Shown in pieces: positions 36,075 through 44,154 of a stretch of DNA of 64,000 nucleotides. This stretch comes from Bacteroidia bacterium (GTDB lineage: Bacteria > Bacteroidota > Bacteroidia > B-17B0 > Aurantibacillaceae). The notes below the pieces were generated by a model. It made no database searches and was not told where the DNA came from. It worked only from the letters and a program-made list of their open reading frames with translations. The translations under genes were made by a program, and so were the position numbers. The stretch is taken from contig JAEUTO010000002.1 of NCBI GenBank assembly GCA_016787785.1, forward strand, positions 27,408 through 91,407, in the 5' to 3' direction. Position 1 is the first letter of the stretch. Every line of letters begins with the position of its first letter.

Positions 36075-36983
36075 ATGAAAAATTTTATCCAATTTGGTAT
36101 TTATTTACTTATGCCCCTTTTTGCACTAGTTAGCTGCGGCGGCGATGATGAAAAGTTTGTTGAGAAGAAGGAGCCTGTTGATACAATTCAAGCAAAAATT
36201 AAACCAGATATTTCTGCAGAGGTGATCAACAATATTATCATGTCTATCCCTTCTCCTTTAGAAATGGCAACCATGTTAAAAGATAACGGTCAGGGTTACG
36301 ATGCTAACTTACTTAATCCGTCAACTAACCTAATTAAATACAACACTAATTATAAAGTTGCCTTTAATATTGGTGTTTATAGTGCCGACCTCGGATACAT
36401 TAATATCTATGAAAAAACCTTCTCGGCCATGAGCTACCTGCAGAACATTAAAGAGTTGGGCGATGAGATACACATTGGCCAGTTCTTTGATTTTGAAACC
36501 TTAAAACGCTTGGCAACCAATACTAAAAATTACGACTCGTTGATCTTTATAAGTACCGATAATTTTAATAAAATGGATGCGCATTTAAGAACGCAGAACA
36601 GGAATGAATTAAGTGTACTAATGATCAGCGGTGCCTGGTTAGAAGGCGTGCACATTGCCTGCCAGGTTGCGAAATTAAAACCTAACAAAGACCTTACAGA
36701 GCGCTTGGGTTTTGAAAAAATAAACTTAGATAACATCTTGGTTATTTTAAATGCTTACAAGAACGATAAATACTTTGCACAAATAGTTTCTGAGTTTGAA
36801 AAACTAAAACAGATCTACAGTAAAATTGATATTAGCTACCAGTACGTTGAGCCTGAAACAAAAGAGGTAAACGGCCAATTGGTGATCGTTAACAAAAGTA
36901 AGAGTACTGTAAATATTACAGACGAGCAACTTAAAGAGATCATTGCTGAAATAGCAAGAGTAAGAGAGTTAATGATCAACTAG
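36075..36983 (+). CDS. Hypothetical lipoprotein, possibly surface-exposed
   Basis: A 302-residue lipoprotein: the signal peptide ends in ALVSC (Cys21) and is followed directly by the acidic stretch GGDDEK. In Bacteroidota such acidic residues right after the lipid Cys resemble the lipoprotein export signal that sends proteins to the cell surface, so it may be surface-exposed (inference). The rest is mostly helical and I do not recognise a domain. The last codons overlap the convergent DUF58 gene by four bases. Function unknown. Confidence 0.6.
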   Translation: MKNFIQFGIYLLMPLFALVSCGGDDEKFVEKKEPVDTIQAKIKPDISAEVINNIIMSIPSPLEMATMLKDNGQGYDANLLNPSTNLIKYNTNYKVAFNIGVYSADLGYINIYEKTFSAMSYLQNIKELGDEIHIGQFFDFETLKRLATNTKNYDSLIFISTDNFNKMDAHLRTQNRNELSVLMISGAWLEGVHIACQVAKLKPNKDLTERLGFEKINLDNILVILNAYKNDKYFAQIVSEFEKLKQIYSKIDISYQYVEPETKEVNGQLVIVNKSKSTVNITDEQLKEIIAEIARVRELMIN

Positions 36984-38326
36984 ATCATTCCTCTGGTTTT
37001 AATTTCTAAGTATTTATTTAAAGAATTTACGGTTAATTGTTGTGGTGTTGTGTAAACGCTTAAGATACCATACTGTTGAAGCTCCTTAGTAATTTGTCTT
37101 TTCTCAAAATCAAATTTTTGCGCAATGGTTTGCTCGTAGATCTGGAACGTATTTTGCGGCTTTTGTTCTAAAAGATCTTTTAACTCTGTATTCTCAAAAA
37201 AGATAACTACCACCAAATGTTGCGTTGCCATTTTGCGAATGTATTTTAATTGCCTGCGCAAACCGCTTAAGGTCTCAAAATTAGTGAACAGTAATAATAG
37301 ACTTCGTTGTGTAATTTTTGTACGCGTGAACGAAAGCAGGTTTTCGTAGTTACTTTCTTCAAAGTTTGTTTTAGCGTTGTATAAACCTTCCTGCAAACGC
37401 AATAACTGGTTTCCCTTTCTGTCGGCATTTACAGCTACATTTATTTTGTTAGAGAAGCCTATCAATCCCGGCTTATCTTGCTTTATCCAGGCTACATGAC
37501 CCAATACTAAACTTGCATTAATAGCGTAATCCAATAGGGTTAATTCTTCAAAAGGCATTTTCATAATGCGCCCCATATCTACTAAACAATACACTTGTTG
37601 CGCGCGTTCATCCCGGTAATGATTGATCATTAACTGACTTTTGCGGGCAGTGGCTTTCCAGTTTATTGTGCGAATGTCATCGCCGGTAACATATTCTTTA
37701 ATTTGTTCGAATTCTGTACTGTGTCCTATTCTTCTTATTTTTTTAACGCCAAGTTCTGAAAGACGATTGCTTATGGCTAATAATTCATACTGACGCAATT
37801 TTAAGAACGACGGGTAACAAGGCATCATAAATGGTTCATTAATTTTAATATGGCGCTCTATCAAACTAACTGGCGAACACACAAATAAATTAATTAAACC
37901 AAAGTGGTACTCACCTCGTTCTACAGGACGCAACTGATAGGCAAACGTTTTTGATTCGGCTTTTTGCAAAAAGGAATCTATTTTAAAATCGCGTACCTGG
38001 AATTGCACGGGTAACTCATCTATAACAGAAATTTTAATTTTGAATGGGTAATAATTTTGCACTTGTAACGAAAGATCATTCACATCCCCGTTACTTAAGC
38101 GCTGAAATTTTGACCCACGATGTGAGCTTATCGGATCGGCATTTCTGAACAAAATAAAAACGTCTATAACAGTTGTAAAAACAAGAAATACTAATAAAAT
38201 AAATGCAATATCATAAAGTACAGTAAATAAGAACGATAAAATAAACAGAACGATCAGGCCAAAAACAGCTCTGTAAAACCAATTGGTCAATCGAATTTGT
38301 TTAAATATTTTTCTGAATTTGTTCAT
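36980..38326 (-). CDS. DUF58 domain membrane protein
   Basis: A 448-residue protein with two N-terminal membrane helices (about 18-60) and a DUF58 core: the block RRIGHSTEFEQIKEYVTGDDIRTINWKATAR (about 200-230) is diagnostic, followed by a VWA-like half (YCLVDMGRIM, LLLFTNFE). Family members work with MoxR ATPases, whose gene lies just upstream on the same strand, and with the transmembrane genes of the cluster. It has a repeat element between its start and the moxR stop. Confidence 0.88.
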   Translation of the reverse strand: MNKFRKIFKQIRLTNWFYRAVFGLIVLFILSFLFTVLYDIAFILLVFLVFTTVIDVFILFRNADPISSHRGSKFQRLSNGDVNDLSLQVQNYYPFKIKISVIDELPVQFQVRDFKIDSFLQKAESKTFAYQLRPVERGEYHFGLINLFVCSPVSLIERHIKINEPFMMPCYPSFLKLRQYELLAISNRLSELGVKKIRRIGHSTEFEQIKEYVTGDDIRTINWKATARKSQLMINHYRDERAQQVYCLVDMGRIMKMPFEELTLLDYAINASLVLGHVAWIKQDKPGLIGFSNKINVAVNADRKGNQLLRLQEGLYNAKTNFEESNYENLLSFTRTKITQRSLLLLFTNFETLSGLRRQLKYIRKMATQHLVVVIFFENTELKDLLEQKPQNTFQIYEQTIAQKFDFEKRQITKELQQYGILSVYTTPQQLTVNSLNKYLEIKTRGMI

Positions 38327-38332
38327 CGTTTC

Positions 38333-38353
38333 TTAACCACAAAGAGCACTAAG
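38333..38353. repeat. TTAACCACAAAG-type repeat between the moxR-like and DUF58 genes
   Basis: A 21-base segment beginning TTAACCACAAAG, between the DUF58 start at 38326 and the MoxR stop at 38355. It shares its first 12 bases with the element at 7743. It occupies almost the whole operon gap. Confidence 0.5.
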
Positions 38354-38354
38354 C

Positions 38355-39329
38355 CTATCTTGGCACCTCTACCTTATCAATTATTTGTTGTATGATCGTA
38401 TCAACTCCCACGCCTTCCATTTCCTTTTCGGGTGTAAGCATTATGCGGTGACGTAATACGGGGAATGCAACAAATTTTATATCATCCGGCGTTACAAAAT
38501 CCCGGTTTTGGATACAGGCATTTGCTTTTGCCGAATTTAAAATAGCAATAGACGCACGTGGCGATGCTCCTAAAAATAATCCGGAATTTTTACGGGTAGC
38601 TTGTACTATTTGTGTAACATATTTAATTAAATTTTCTTCGATCACAATCTTTGTGGTCAGTTTTTTAAGCTCATTGATAGAGGCTTTGTTTAAAACCTTA
38701 GTTATTTTATTAAGATCAATGATGTGCGAATTGGTGTGAAAATTCATTAGCATAGTTCCTTCGTCTTCTAATGACGGATAACCCACATGGATCTTAAATA
38801 AAAAACGATCTAACTGGGCTTCCGGTAAACGATAGGTTCCCTCTTGTTCTATCGGATTTTGGGTTGCCAAAACCATGAAGGGCGGATCAAGCGGATAGGT
38901 CTTCCCGTCAACAGTAATTTGTCTTTCTTCCATTGCTTCAAACAAAGCTGCCTGTGTTTTTGCAGGAGAACGATTGATCTCATCGGTCAAAACAATATTT
39001 GCAAACAACGGCCCTTTCTTAAATTCGAAATCGGCTGTTTTAGCATTGAAGATAGATGTGCCTATAATATCACTCGGCATAAGATCAGGCGTAAACTGGA
39101 TCCGTTTAAATTCCGCATCAATTGTTTTTGCAAGCAGTTTTGAGGTGAGGGTTTTTGCTACGCCAGGTACACCTTCAATTAGCACATGGCCATCGGCCAA
39201 TAAAGCAATTAACAACAGATCTATTAATTGTTGTTGCCCAATGATGTATTTTGATATCTCATTTTTTACCCCTTGGGTCTTATTAACCAGATCGCTAAGA
39301 TCTACCCTGTTTTCAAATTGATTTTCCAT
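38355..39329 (-). CDS. MoxR family AAA ATPase
   Basis: A 324-residue AAA+ ATPase. Walker A is EGVPGVAKTLTSKLL (about 54-68), Walker B VLTDEINRSPAKTQAALFEAMEE, sensor-1 LATQNPIEQEGTYRLPEAQLDRF, and sensor-2/arginine-finger region GASPRASIAILNSAKA. These are characteristic of the MRP (MoxR-proper) branch, which acts as a chaperone-like partner for VWA/DUF58 proteins. Its start overlaps the DUF4350 stop by one base, and DUF58 lies downstream. In this cluster it probably drives a membrane-associated assembly or maturation process. Confidence 0.93.
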   Translation of the reverse strand: MENQFENRVDLSDLVNKTQGVKNEISKYIIGQQQLIDLLLIALLADGHVLIEGVPGVAKTLTSKLLAKTIDAEFKRIQFTPDLMPSDIIGTSIFNAKTADFEFKKGPLFANIVLTDEINRSPAKTQAALFEAMEERQITVDGKTYPLDPPFMVLATQNPIEQEGTYRLPEAQLDRFLFKIHVGYPSLEDEGTMLMNFHTNSHIIDLNKITKVLNKASINELKKLTTKIVIEENLIKYVTQIVQATRKNSGLFLGASPRASIAILNSAKANACIQNRDFVTPDDIKFVAFPVLRHRIMLTPEKEMEGVGVDTIIQQIIDKVEVPR

Positions 39330-40528
39330 TATCTTAAACTATTTTTATTAAAGTTATGTATTTGCCTGTTTAGTTCTATTAATTCGTTCTCGTTTATTTC
39401 TATTGGTTCTTTTAATTTTTCGCAGTACACAAATAATTGTTTTACTAATTTTTTTTCGATTCCACTTAATACAGAGATCTCATTAAAAAAATCTTCATTA
39501 ATTTGATTGGTGTTAACATTGAACTTCCGCCGTACGGTTTCGTAAAAGAATTTGATCTTTTCAGCCGCAATACTTTGATGGTTTTTACTGTTGTAGTATA
39601 CATGGCTAACCACATTCACAAATTCTAACGTACTGTTCTTTGGTGGTTCTATAACCGGGATAGCCCTTTGACGGCGGCGGCCTTCAAATATCATATAAAA
39701 GATAAGAATAAAAATTATAAGCAAATAGGCAGCATATAAAGAATCGCTCTCTAAAATAAATTTAATAAATGAATAATTGGTAACGTTATAGGTCTTATAA
39801 TATTCATCCCAGATCAATTCATCATTCTTCAGCAACGACATCATTGCGTACACAAAATGCCGGTTTGGATTATCCACAATAAAATAATTACCAAACGCAT
39901 CGGGCATCGTCATTAAATACAATTTTCCCTTACCAATGTTTGCACTTATTAAACAGGCTTTATTTTTTCCGGCATCAGCAAGCACGGTAAAACGTGTTGT
40001 ATCAAAATTCCTAAAATAGGATGACGAGGCAACCCGCGAATAAGCAAAAGATCTCTTTTTATAATTTATAGCATGTAGTTTTATTTTTACTCCTTCTTTT
40101 TTCATTAACGAATCTACCGAACTAAAATAGTCGCTATAGTCATAATCCGTGCGAAGGTGAAATGTATCTGCCAGCGCCCCATTAAATTGGTTCACAGAAA
40201 TAAAAACAGTATTACCTTTATCTAAAAATTCGAAAAGCGAGCGCATATCGTTCTTATTAAAATTAACATTGTCGTTCACAATAATTAATGATGCCGTTTT
40301 CTTTTGCGAATTATTTAAATTGTAAAAGGTTTGGTTATTTAACCTGTAACTTTTAGAGTAAGTCTGATTTAAAAGATCATAAATTGCAAAACAACCAAAA
40401 GGTGCTTTATCTTTGCTCAAATAGGTGCGCGACCAGTTGGTTGGCTTAGGCAAAAAATATTGCACGGCAATTACAATGGCAAAAATGCCACAAAAAATAT
40501 ACACAAATTTTTTATTGCCTTTAAACAT
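39329..40528 (-). CDS. DUF4350 domain protein
   Basis: A 399-residue membrane protein: one helix near the N-terminus (about 8-26), a large extracytoplasmic part with a glutamine-amidotransferase-like Rossmann fold (LIIVNDNVNFNKNDMRSLFEFLDKGNTVFISVNQF, GKLYLMTMPDAFGNY), a second helix (AAYLLIIFILIFYMIF) near 265-282, and a helical cytoplasmic tail. This fits DUF4350. It overlaps DUF4129 by eight bases and MoxR by one, so it is inside a tight operon. Confidence 0.82.
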   Translation of the reverse strand: MFKGNKKFVYIFCGIFAIVIAVQYFLPKPTNWSRTYLSKDKAPFGCFAIYDLLNQTYSKSYRLNNQTFYNLNNSQKKTASLIIVNDNVNFNKNDMRSLFEFLDKGNTVFISVNQFNGALADTFHLRTDYDYSDYFSSVDSLMKKEGVKIKLHAINYKKRSFAYSRVASSSYFRNFDTTRFTVLADAGKNKACLISANIGKGKLYLMTMPDAFGNYFIVDNPNRHFVYAMMSLLKNDELIWDEYYKTYNVTNYSFIKFILESDSLYAAYLLIIFILIFYMIFEGRRRQRAIPVIEPPKNSTLEFVNVVSHVYYNSKNHQSIAAEKIKFFYETVRRKFNVNTNQINEDFFNEISVLSGIEKKLVKQLFVYCEKLKEPIEINENELIELNRQIHNFNKNSLR

Positions 40529-41321
40529 TTAACTCTTTTTCAAAATCTGCAAACTCGGTTTCTTTTAATTTATAATCTGTTATGCCAATTACAAATTTTC
40601 CGTACCAAACATATTCGTATATATAACTTAAGCGAATAAATGCATGTTGATGTTTTTTACTTTTTAACTCATACCTGTAATCAATATTTGTTTTGTAGGA
40701 GGCAAACTCTATCAGCTTTCCTTTATCCATTATAAATAAGATCTTTAAGTAATGCCAGCGCGTGGCTAAACGATAATCGCCATCGGCCAGGGCGATCTTT
40801 ATTTTTTCTTCGAAATTTATCTTGTCAAGATCGTCAATAACATCAATAAAATTGAAAGCCGTTGCTTTTGGTTTTGCTCTTATTAAACTAACCATTTCTG
40901 ATCTTGATAACAACCAGATCAAAAGTGCCATTGCTGCAATAATGATGGTCCATATGATGATCTGCCTCGCCGTAATAACATTATCAAAACCGGCGTTACC
41001 AAAAAGTTTTTCTGCAAGCCATTCTAAGAAGCGTTCAAACATTCCTTTTTGTGCCGTAATGGTTTGTTTGTATTTTAGTTTCGGGTCAGAGAATAATTTA
41101 TCTTCTTTTGCTTTTGAGGGTGTTATTGTTGTTATTTCGGAGCTATCTATTAAGGCGTGATCATAAACAACTTTCCCTTCCTTACCATTGAAGCCTGATT
41201 CGTAATGCTCAACAACAACCGAATCGGCTATCGTATCGTTTTGTGAATAGCAAAAATTATAAAAGCACAAACAAGCAGCAAAGAAAAAAACAAAACGAGT
41301 ATGTAAGCGGTGCCAGAAGAT
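40521..41321 (-). CDS. DUF4129 domain protein, probable AUC start
   Basis: A 266-residue membrane protein if started at 41321. One membrane helix (IIIWTIIIAAMALLIWLL) precedes a C-terminal DUF4129 domain (RLATRWHYLKILFIMDKGKLIEF ... YIYEYVWYGKF). The only canonical start codon, TTG at 41270, cuts a good signal peptide in half. In frame upstream lie codons reading IFWHRLHTRFVFFFAACLC, followed by a cleavage site ending CYSQ, with no ATG, GTG or TTG and a TAA 18 bases further up. The first codon is ATC at 41321, one base after the stop of the upstream 7-TM gene, so coupled AUC initiation is likely. It is part of the MoxR cluster. Confidence 0.75.
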   Translation of the reverse strand: MFWHRLHTRFVFFFAACLCFYNFCYSQNDTIADSVVVEHYESGFNGKEGKVVYDHALIDSSEITTITPSKAKEDKLFSDPKLKYKQTITAQKGMFERFLEWLAEKLFGNAGFDNVITARQIIIWTIIIAAMALLIWLLSRSEMVSLIRAKPKATAFNFIDVIDDLDKINFEEKIKIALADGDYRLATRWHYLKILFIMDKGKLIEFASYKTNIDYRYELKSKKHQHAFIRLSYIYEYVWYGKFVIGITDYKLKETEFADFEKELNV

Positions 41322-41322
41322 G

Positions 41323-42291
41323 TTATTGTATTTGGTTTATCTTTTCAATAATAGAGCTACCCTCTTTTTTCTCTTCAAGGTTAGTATACTGGTATATTGT
41401 CATTAAATAATAAACAGACATCACCGCGTACGATAGCAAAGAGCTTATTATTATTACGGCTACCAAAAGCAAAGGCGTTGATTCATCTGCTTCACCATAA
41501 CCGATCGAAGACCGTGTTCTTGAAAATGTAGTTATGAGTGTAATGATCAGCACAGGTATTTGTACGATAAAGCCCATAACAGAGTAGCATATTATTGCTA
41601 CAAAACTTATTACCCAGGTCATCCAAAAATTTCCTTTTAGATAATAGAACACTTTTTTAATTGCGGCAAAAATATTTATTCTATCACGCTGACAAACAAA
41701 CATAGCAGCAATTGGAATAAATGACAATACAGGACCAAACAATAAGATAACAACCAGTAATAAAATTACAAGTATTACTATTATAGCAATTGCGCCACTG
41801 TTGCCACTGCCACCCCCGGTTAAAGCAAAAAGACCACCAAACGCAAGAGCAATAAGTACAAAGGCAACAACCGATACTAAGCCTAATAATATCATATTTC
41901 CTAGCACGCGCCAGAAATCGCCAAAAAATCCGCTTATAGAATGATTGATGGTTAAAGGTTCGTGACTCTGTAATTTTTCGTTCTCGATTAAATTTTTATT
42001 TAAAATAACATTGTAAATAGTAATGCCAATAAGAATAAACATCATCGAAAAAAAATACGATACAAGCAATTTACCGTAAAACGATTCCATGTGCTGCACC
42101 ATTTTTGTAAAGGTCATAGATGAACCCACCATGTAAGCCGAAATAGCTGAGCCGACAATAAAAAATGGCCCGGCCAAAAAAAGCAGGCTGCCAAAAAAGG
42201 GTTTAAAATTTTGCTTAATGAACGCAAAGGTGGCCGAAAAAATGCCGCCAAGGTCGCGTACTTTTCTGTAATATATTTTTTGCTCAGTCAT
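41323..42291 (-). CDS. Multi-pass membrane protein of the MoxR-SpoIIM cluster
   Basis: A 322-residue integral membrane protein with about seven hydrophobic segments, including FFGSLLFLAGPFFIVGSAI, YFFSMMFILIGITIYNVI, VVAFVLIALAFGGLFAL, a long run of Ile/Val near IAIIVILVILLLVVILLFGPVLSFIPIAAMFV, and two near the C-terminus. I do not recognise a named family. Its start overlaps the SpoIIM gene by eight bases, and its stop is one base before the putative start of the DUF4129 gene, so it is tightly coupled to both. Confidence 0.78.
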   Translation of the reverse strand: MTEQKIYYRKVRDLGGIFSATFAFIKQNFKPFFGSLLFLAGPFFIVGSAISAYMVGSSMTFTKMVQHMESFYGKLLVSYFFSMMFILIGITIYNVILNKNLIENEKLQSHEPLTINHSISGFFGDFWRVLGNMILLGLVSVVAFVLIALAFGGLFALTGGGSGNSGAIAIIVILVILLLVVILLFGPVLSFIPIAAMFVCQRDRINIFAAIKKVFYYLKGNFWMTWVISFVAIICYSVMGFIVQIPVLIITLITTFSRTRSSIGYGEADESTPLLLVAVIIISSLLSYAVMSVYYLMTIYQYTNLEEKKEGSSIIEKINQIQ

Positions 42292-43252
42292 AAGTTGGTT
42301 GGTATTTTCTCTTTAAATAAATTGGTAAAACAATAAAGTAACCTATTATAAATGCAAATGATACACCAATAATAACAAGACTCAAAGCAATGTGCATTTC
42401 AGTGTAGCGTGTAACAAAGCTTTCTAAAAAACCAGCGGTAATAAAAACCGGTACTAAGCCAATAACTATTTTTAGTCCGTCTTTTCCGCCACGCATAAAA
42501 GCCCGCATGCGGGTATGCGTGCCCGGAAAAATAAAGCTATTTCCCAAAACAAAACCGGCGCAACCGGCAATTACTATGGCCGAGATCTCAAGCGCACCAT
42601 GGATCCAAACAACTTTTAAGGCTTTATCCAGAACATTGTGTTGGTAGAACATTGCAAAAAAACAGCCCAACATTACGCCATTGTATGCAAGAAAAAAAGA
42701 AGTGCCAAAAGCGGTACACAGTCCAAAAACAAATGCCATAAACGAAACACGAATGTTGTTTAGAGTAATTTGCACAAACATCAGGAACTGGTTCTCCTCG
42801 CCATAAATAGCCAACGGATTACCCTTTTTAATATTCTCTAATGTATAATCCACATAATAATCGCCCAATATTAAGCGTACAAAACTGTCGTCATATATCT
42901 GCGATAAAATTCCTACAATGGTTGCTATTGCAGTAACTATGAACGAATAAAATAATTGTTTGTGATAGCGGCCAAATAGTAGGGGCAATTCTTTGGTATA
43001 AAAAGTAACAAAACGGTTACCCGTTTCTTTCTTATTCTTATAAACCAAATGATGTATCCGCGAAGCCATACTATTAACGTAGGCATTGGTATTGGTTTGA
43101 TTATAATTGGTGTTTGCGTATGACAGGTCGTCGGTTAGCTCAATGAACATTTCGGTGATCTTGGCCGGATGAACATCTTTCTTTTCGTCTAATACTTTTT
43201 CGTATCCCTCCCACTTGGTAGCGTTTTGTTTTAAAAAAGTAATTTCCTTCAT
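42284..43252 (-). CDS. SpoIIM-family membrane protein
   Basis: A 322-residue protein with about five or six membrane segments, of the stage II sporulation protein M family. The diagnostic block is FMAFVFGLCTAFGTSFFLAYNGVMLGCFFAMF ... VWIHGALEISAIVIAGCAGFVLGNSFIFPGTHTRMRAF. This organism does not sporulate, so the family name only describes similarity; in Bacillus SpoIIM acts in peptidoglycan remodelling at the engulfing membrane. It is the first gene of the minus-strand cluster and is divergent from the RDD gene, 76 bases away. Confidence 0.9.
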   Translation of the reverse strand: MKEITFLKQNATKWEGYEKVLDEKKDVHPAKITEMFIELTDDLSYANTNYNQTNTNAYVNSMASRIHHLVYKNKKETGNRFVTFYTKELPLLFGRYHKQLFYSFIVTAIATIVGILSQIYDDSFVRLILGDYYVDYTLENIKKGNPLAIYGEENQFLMFVQITLNNIRVSFMAFVFGLCTAFGTSFFLAYNGVMLGCFFAMFYQHNVLDKALKVVWIHGALEISAIVIAGCAGFVLGNSFIFPGTHTRMRAFMRGGKDGLKIVIGLVPVFITAGFLESFVTRYTEMHIALSLVIIGVSFAFIIGYFIVLPIYLKRKYQPTYD

Positions 43253-43328
43253 CTTAGTTCAGTAGAAATGGTTTATCTTAGCAATCATATAAATGTAAAT
43301 ATTTAAATAGAAATAGCCAACAGATTTA

Positions 43329-44075
43329 ATGGATCAAATAAAAATAACTACTTCCCAAAATGTAAGCCTAAATTACGCCGCGGCTGGTGTTGGCCCGCGA
43401 ATACTGGCTGGTTTGTTGGATATGGTTTTTATCTACTCTTATGCTGCCATTTTAATCACTATTTTTTCCTTTGCCATCCGCCGCAACGATTATAGCGGCG
43501 ATTACGAAAGTTATGAAAACTTTAACCGAATAATGATAGGCGTTTTGATCCTCCTTTTGTTACCAGCCATGCTATATAATTTATTATGCGAAACGTTTTT
43601 GAACGGACAGAGTTTTGGCAAAAAGATCATGAAAATAAAGGTTATAAAACTGGATGGAACACAGCCAAATTTTGGCTCTTACCTTGTTCGCTCTATGTTT
43701 AGAATAATTGATAAACCCATTGTTGCTTTAATTACGGTTGCTGTTACAAAAAACTCGCAGCGCTTTGGCGATATGGTAGCGGGCACAACTGTTATTCTCA
43801 TTAACAAAAAAGTAAGTTTGAACGAGACCATTTTACATCGCCAAAAACCCGACTATAAAATTGTCTATTCCCAGATCTCGCTTATGAGCGATGTAGACGC
43901 AAATACTATAAAAGAAGTACTTGATTTTGGCATAGCACAAAACCAGCCGCAACACATTACCTTGCTTGCCAAAAAGATCAGGAACAAATACGGCATTACA
44001 GATGTTAGTCAGAAAGATGATGCCTTTTTAAAGACCTTATTGATGGATTATACCCATTATCAGTTCGAGAAGTAA
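43329..44075 (+). CDS. RDD family membrane protein
   Basis: A 248-residue protein. An RDD domain (about 18-170) has the expected Arg/Asp pattern: GPRILAGLLDMVFIYSYAAI, NLLCETFLNGQSFGKKIMKIKVI, and YLVRSMFRIIDKPIVALITVAVTKNSQRFGDMVAGTTVILI, with three hydrophobic segments. A cytoplasmic tail follows. In other Bacteroidota the RDD gene is a standard neighbour of SpoIIM, as here in divergent orientation. Function unknown; RDD proteins are suggested to be transporters. Confidence 0.9.
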   Translation: MDQIKITTSQNVSLNYAAAGVGPRILAGLLDMVFIYSYAAILITIFSFAIRRNDYSGDYESYENFNRIMIGVLILLLLPAMLYNLLCETFLNGQSFGKKIMKIKVIKLDGTQPNFGSYLVRSMFRIIDKPIVALITVAVTKNSQRFGDMVAGTTVILINKKVSLNETILHRQKPDYKIVYSQISLMSDVDANTIKEVLDFGIAQNQPQHITLLAKKIRNKYGITDVSQKDDAFLKTLLMDYTHYQFEK

Positions 44076-44154
44076 GTATTGCACCAAAATTTTTTTGTGA
44101 CTCTATTAAATTCATGGTACATTCGTTAGTAGCAATTAATATTGTGCTTAAACA

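Noticed and set aside
38974..39321. Plus-strand ORF over the MoxR gene
   Set aside because: Antisense to a gene with complete AAA motifs; no evidence of its own.
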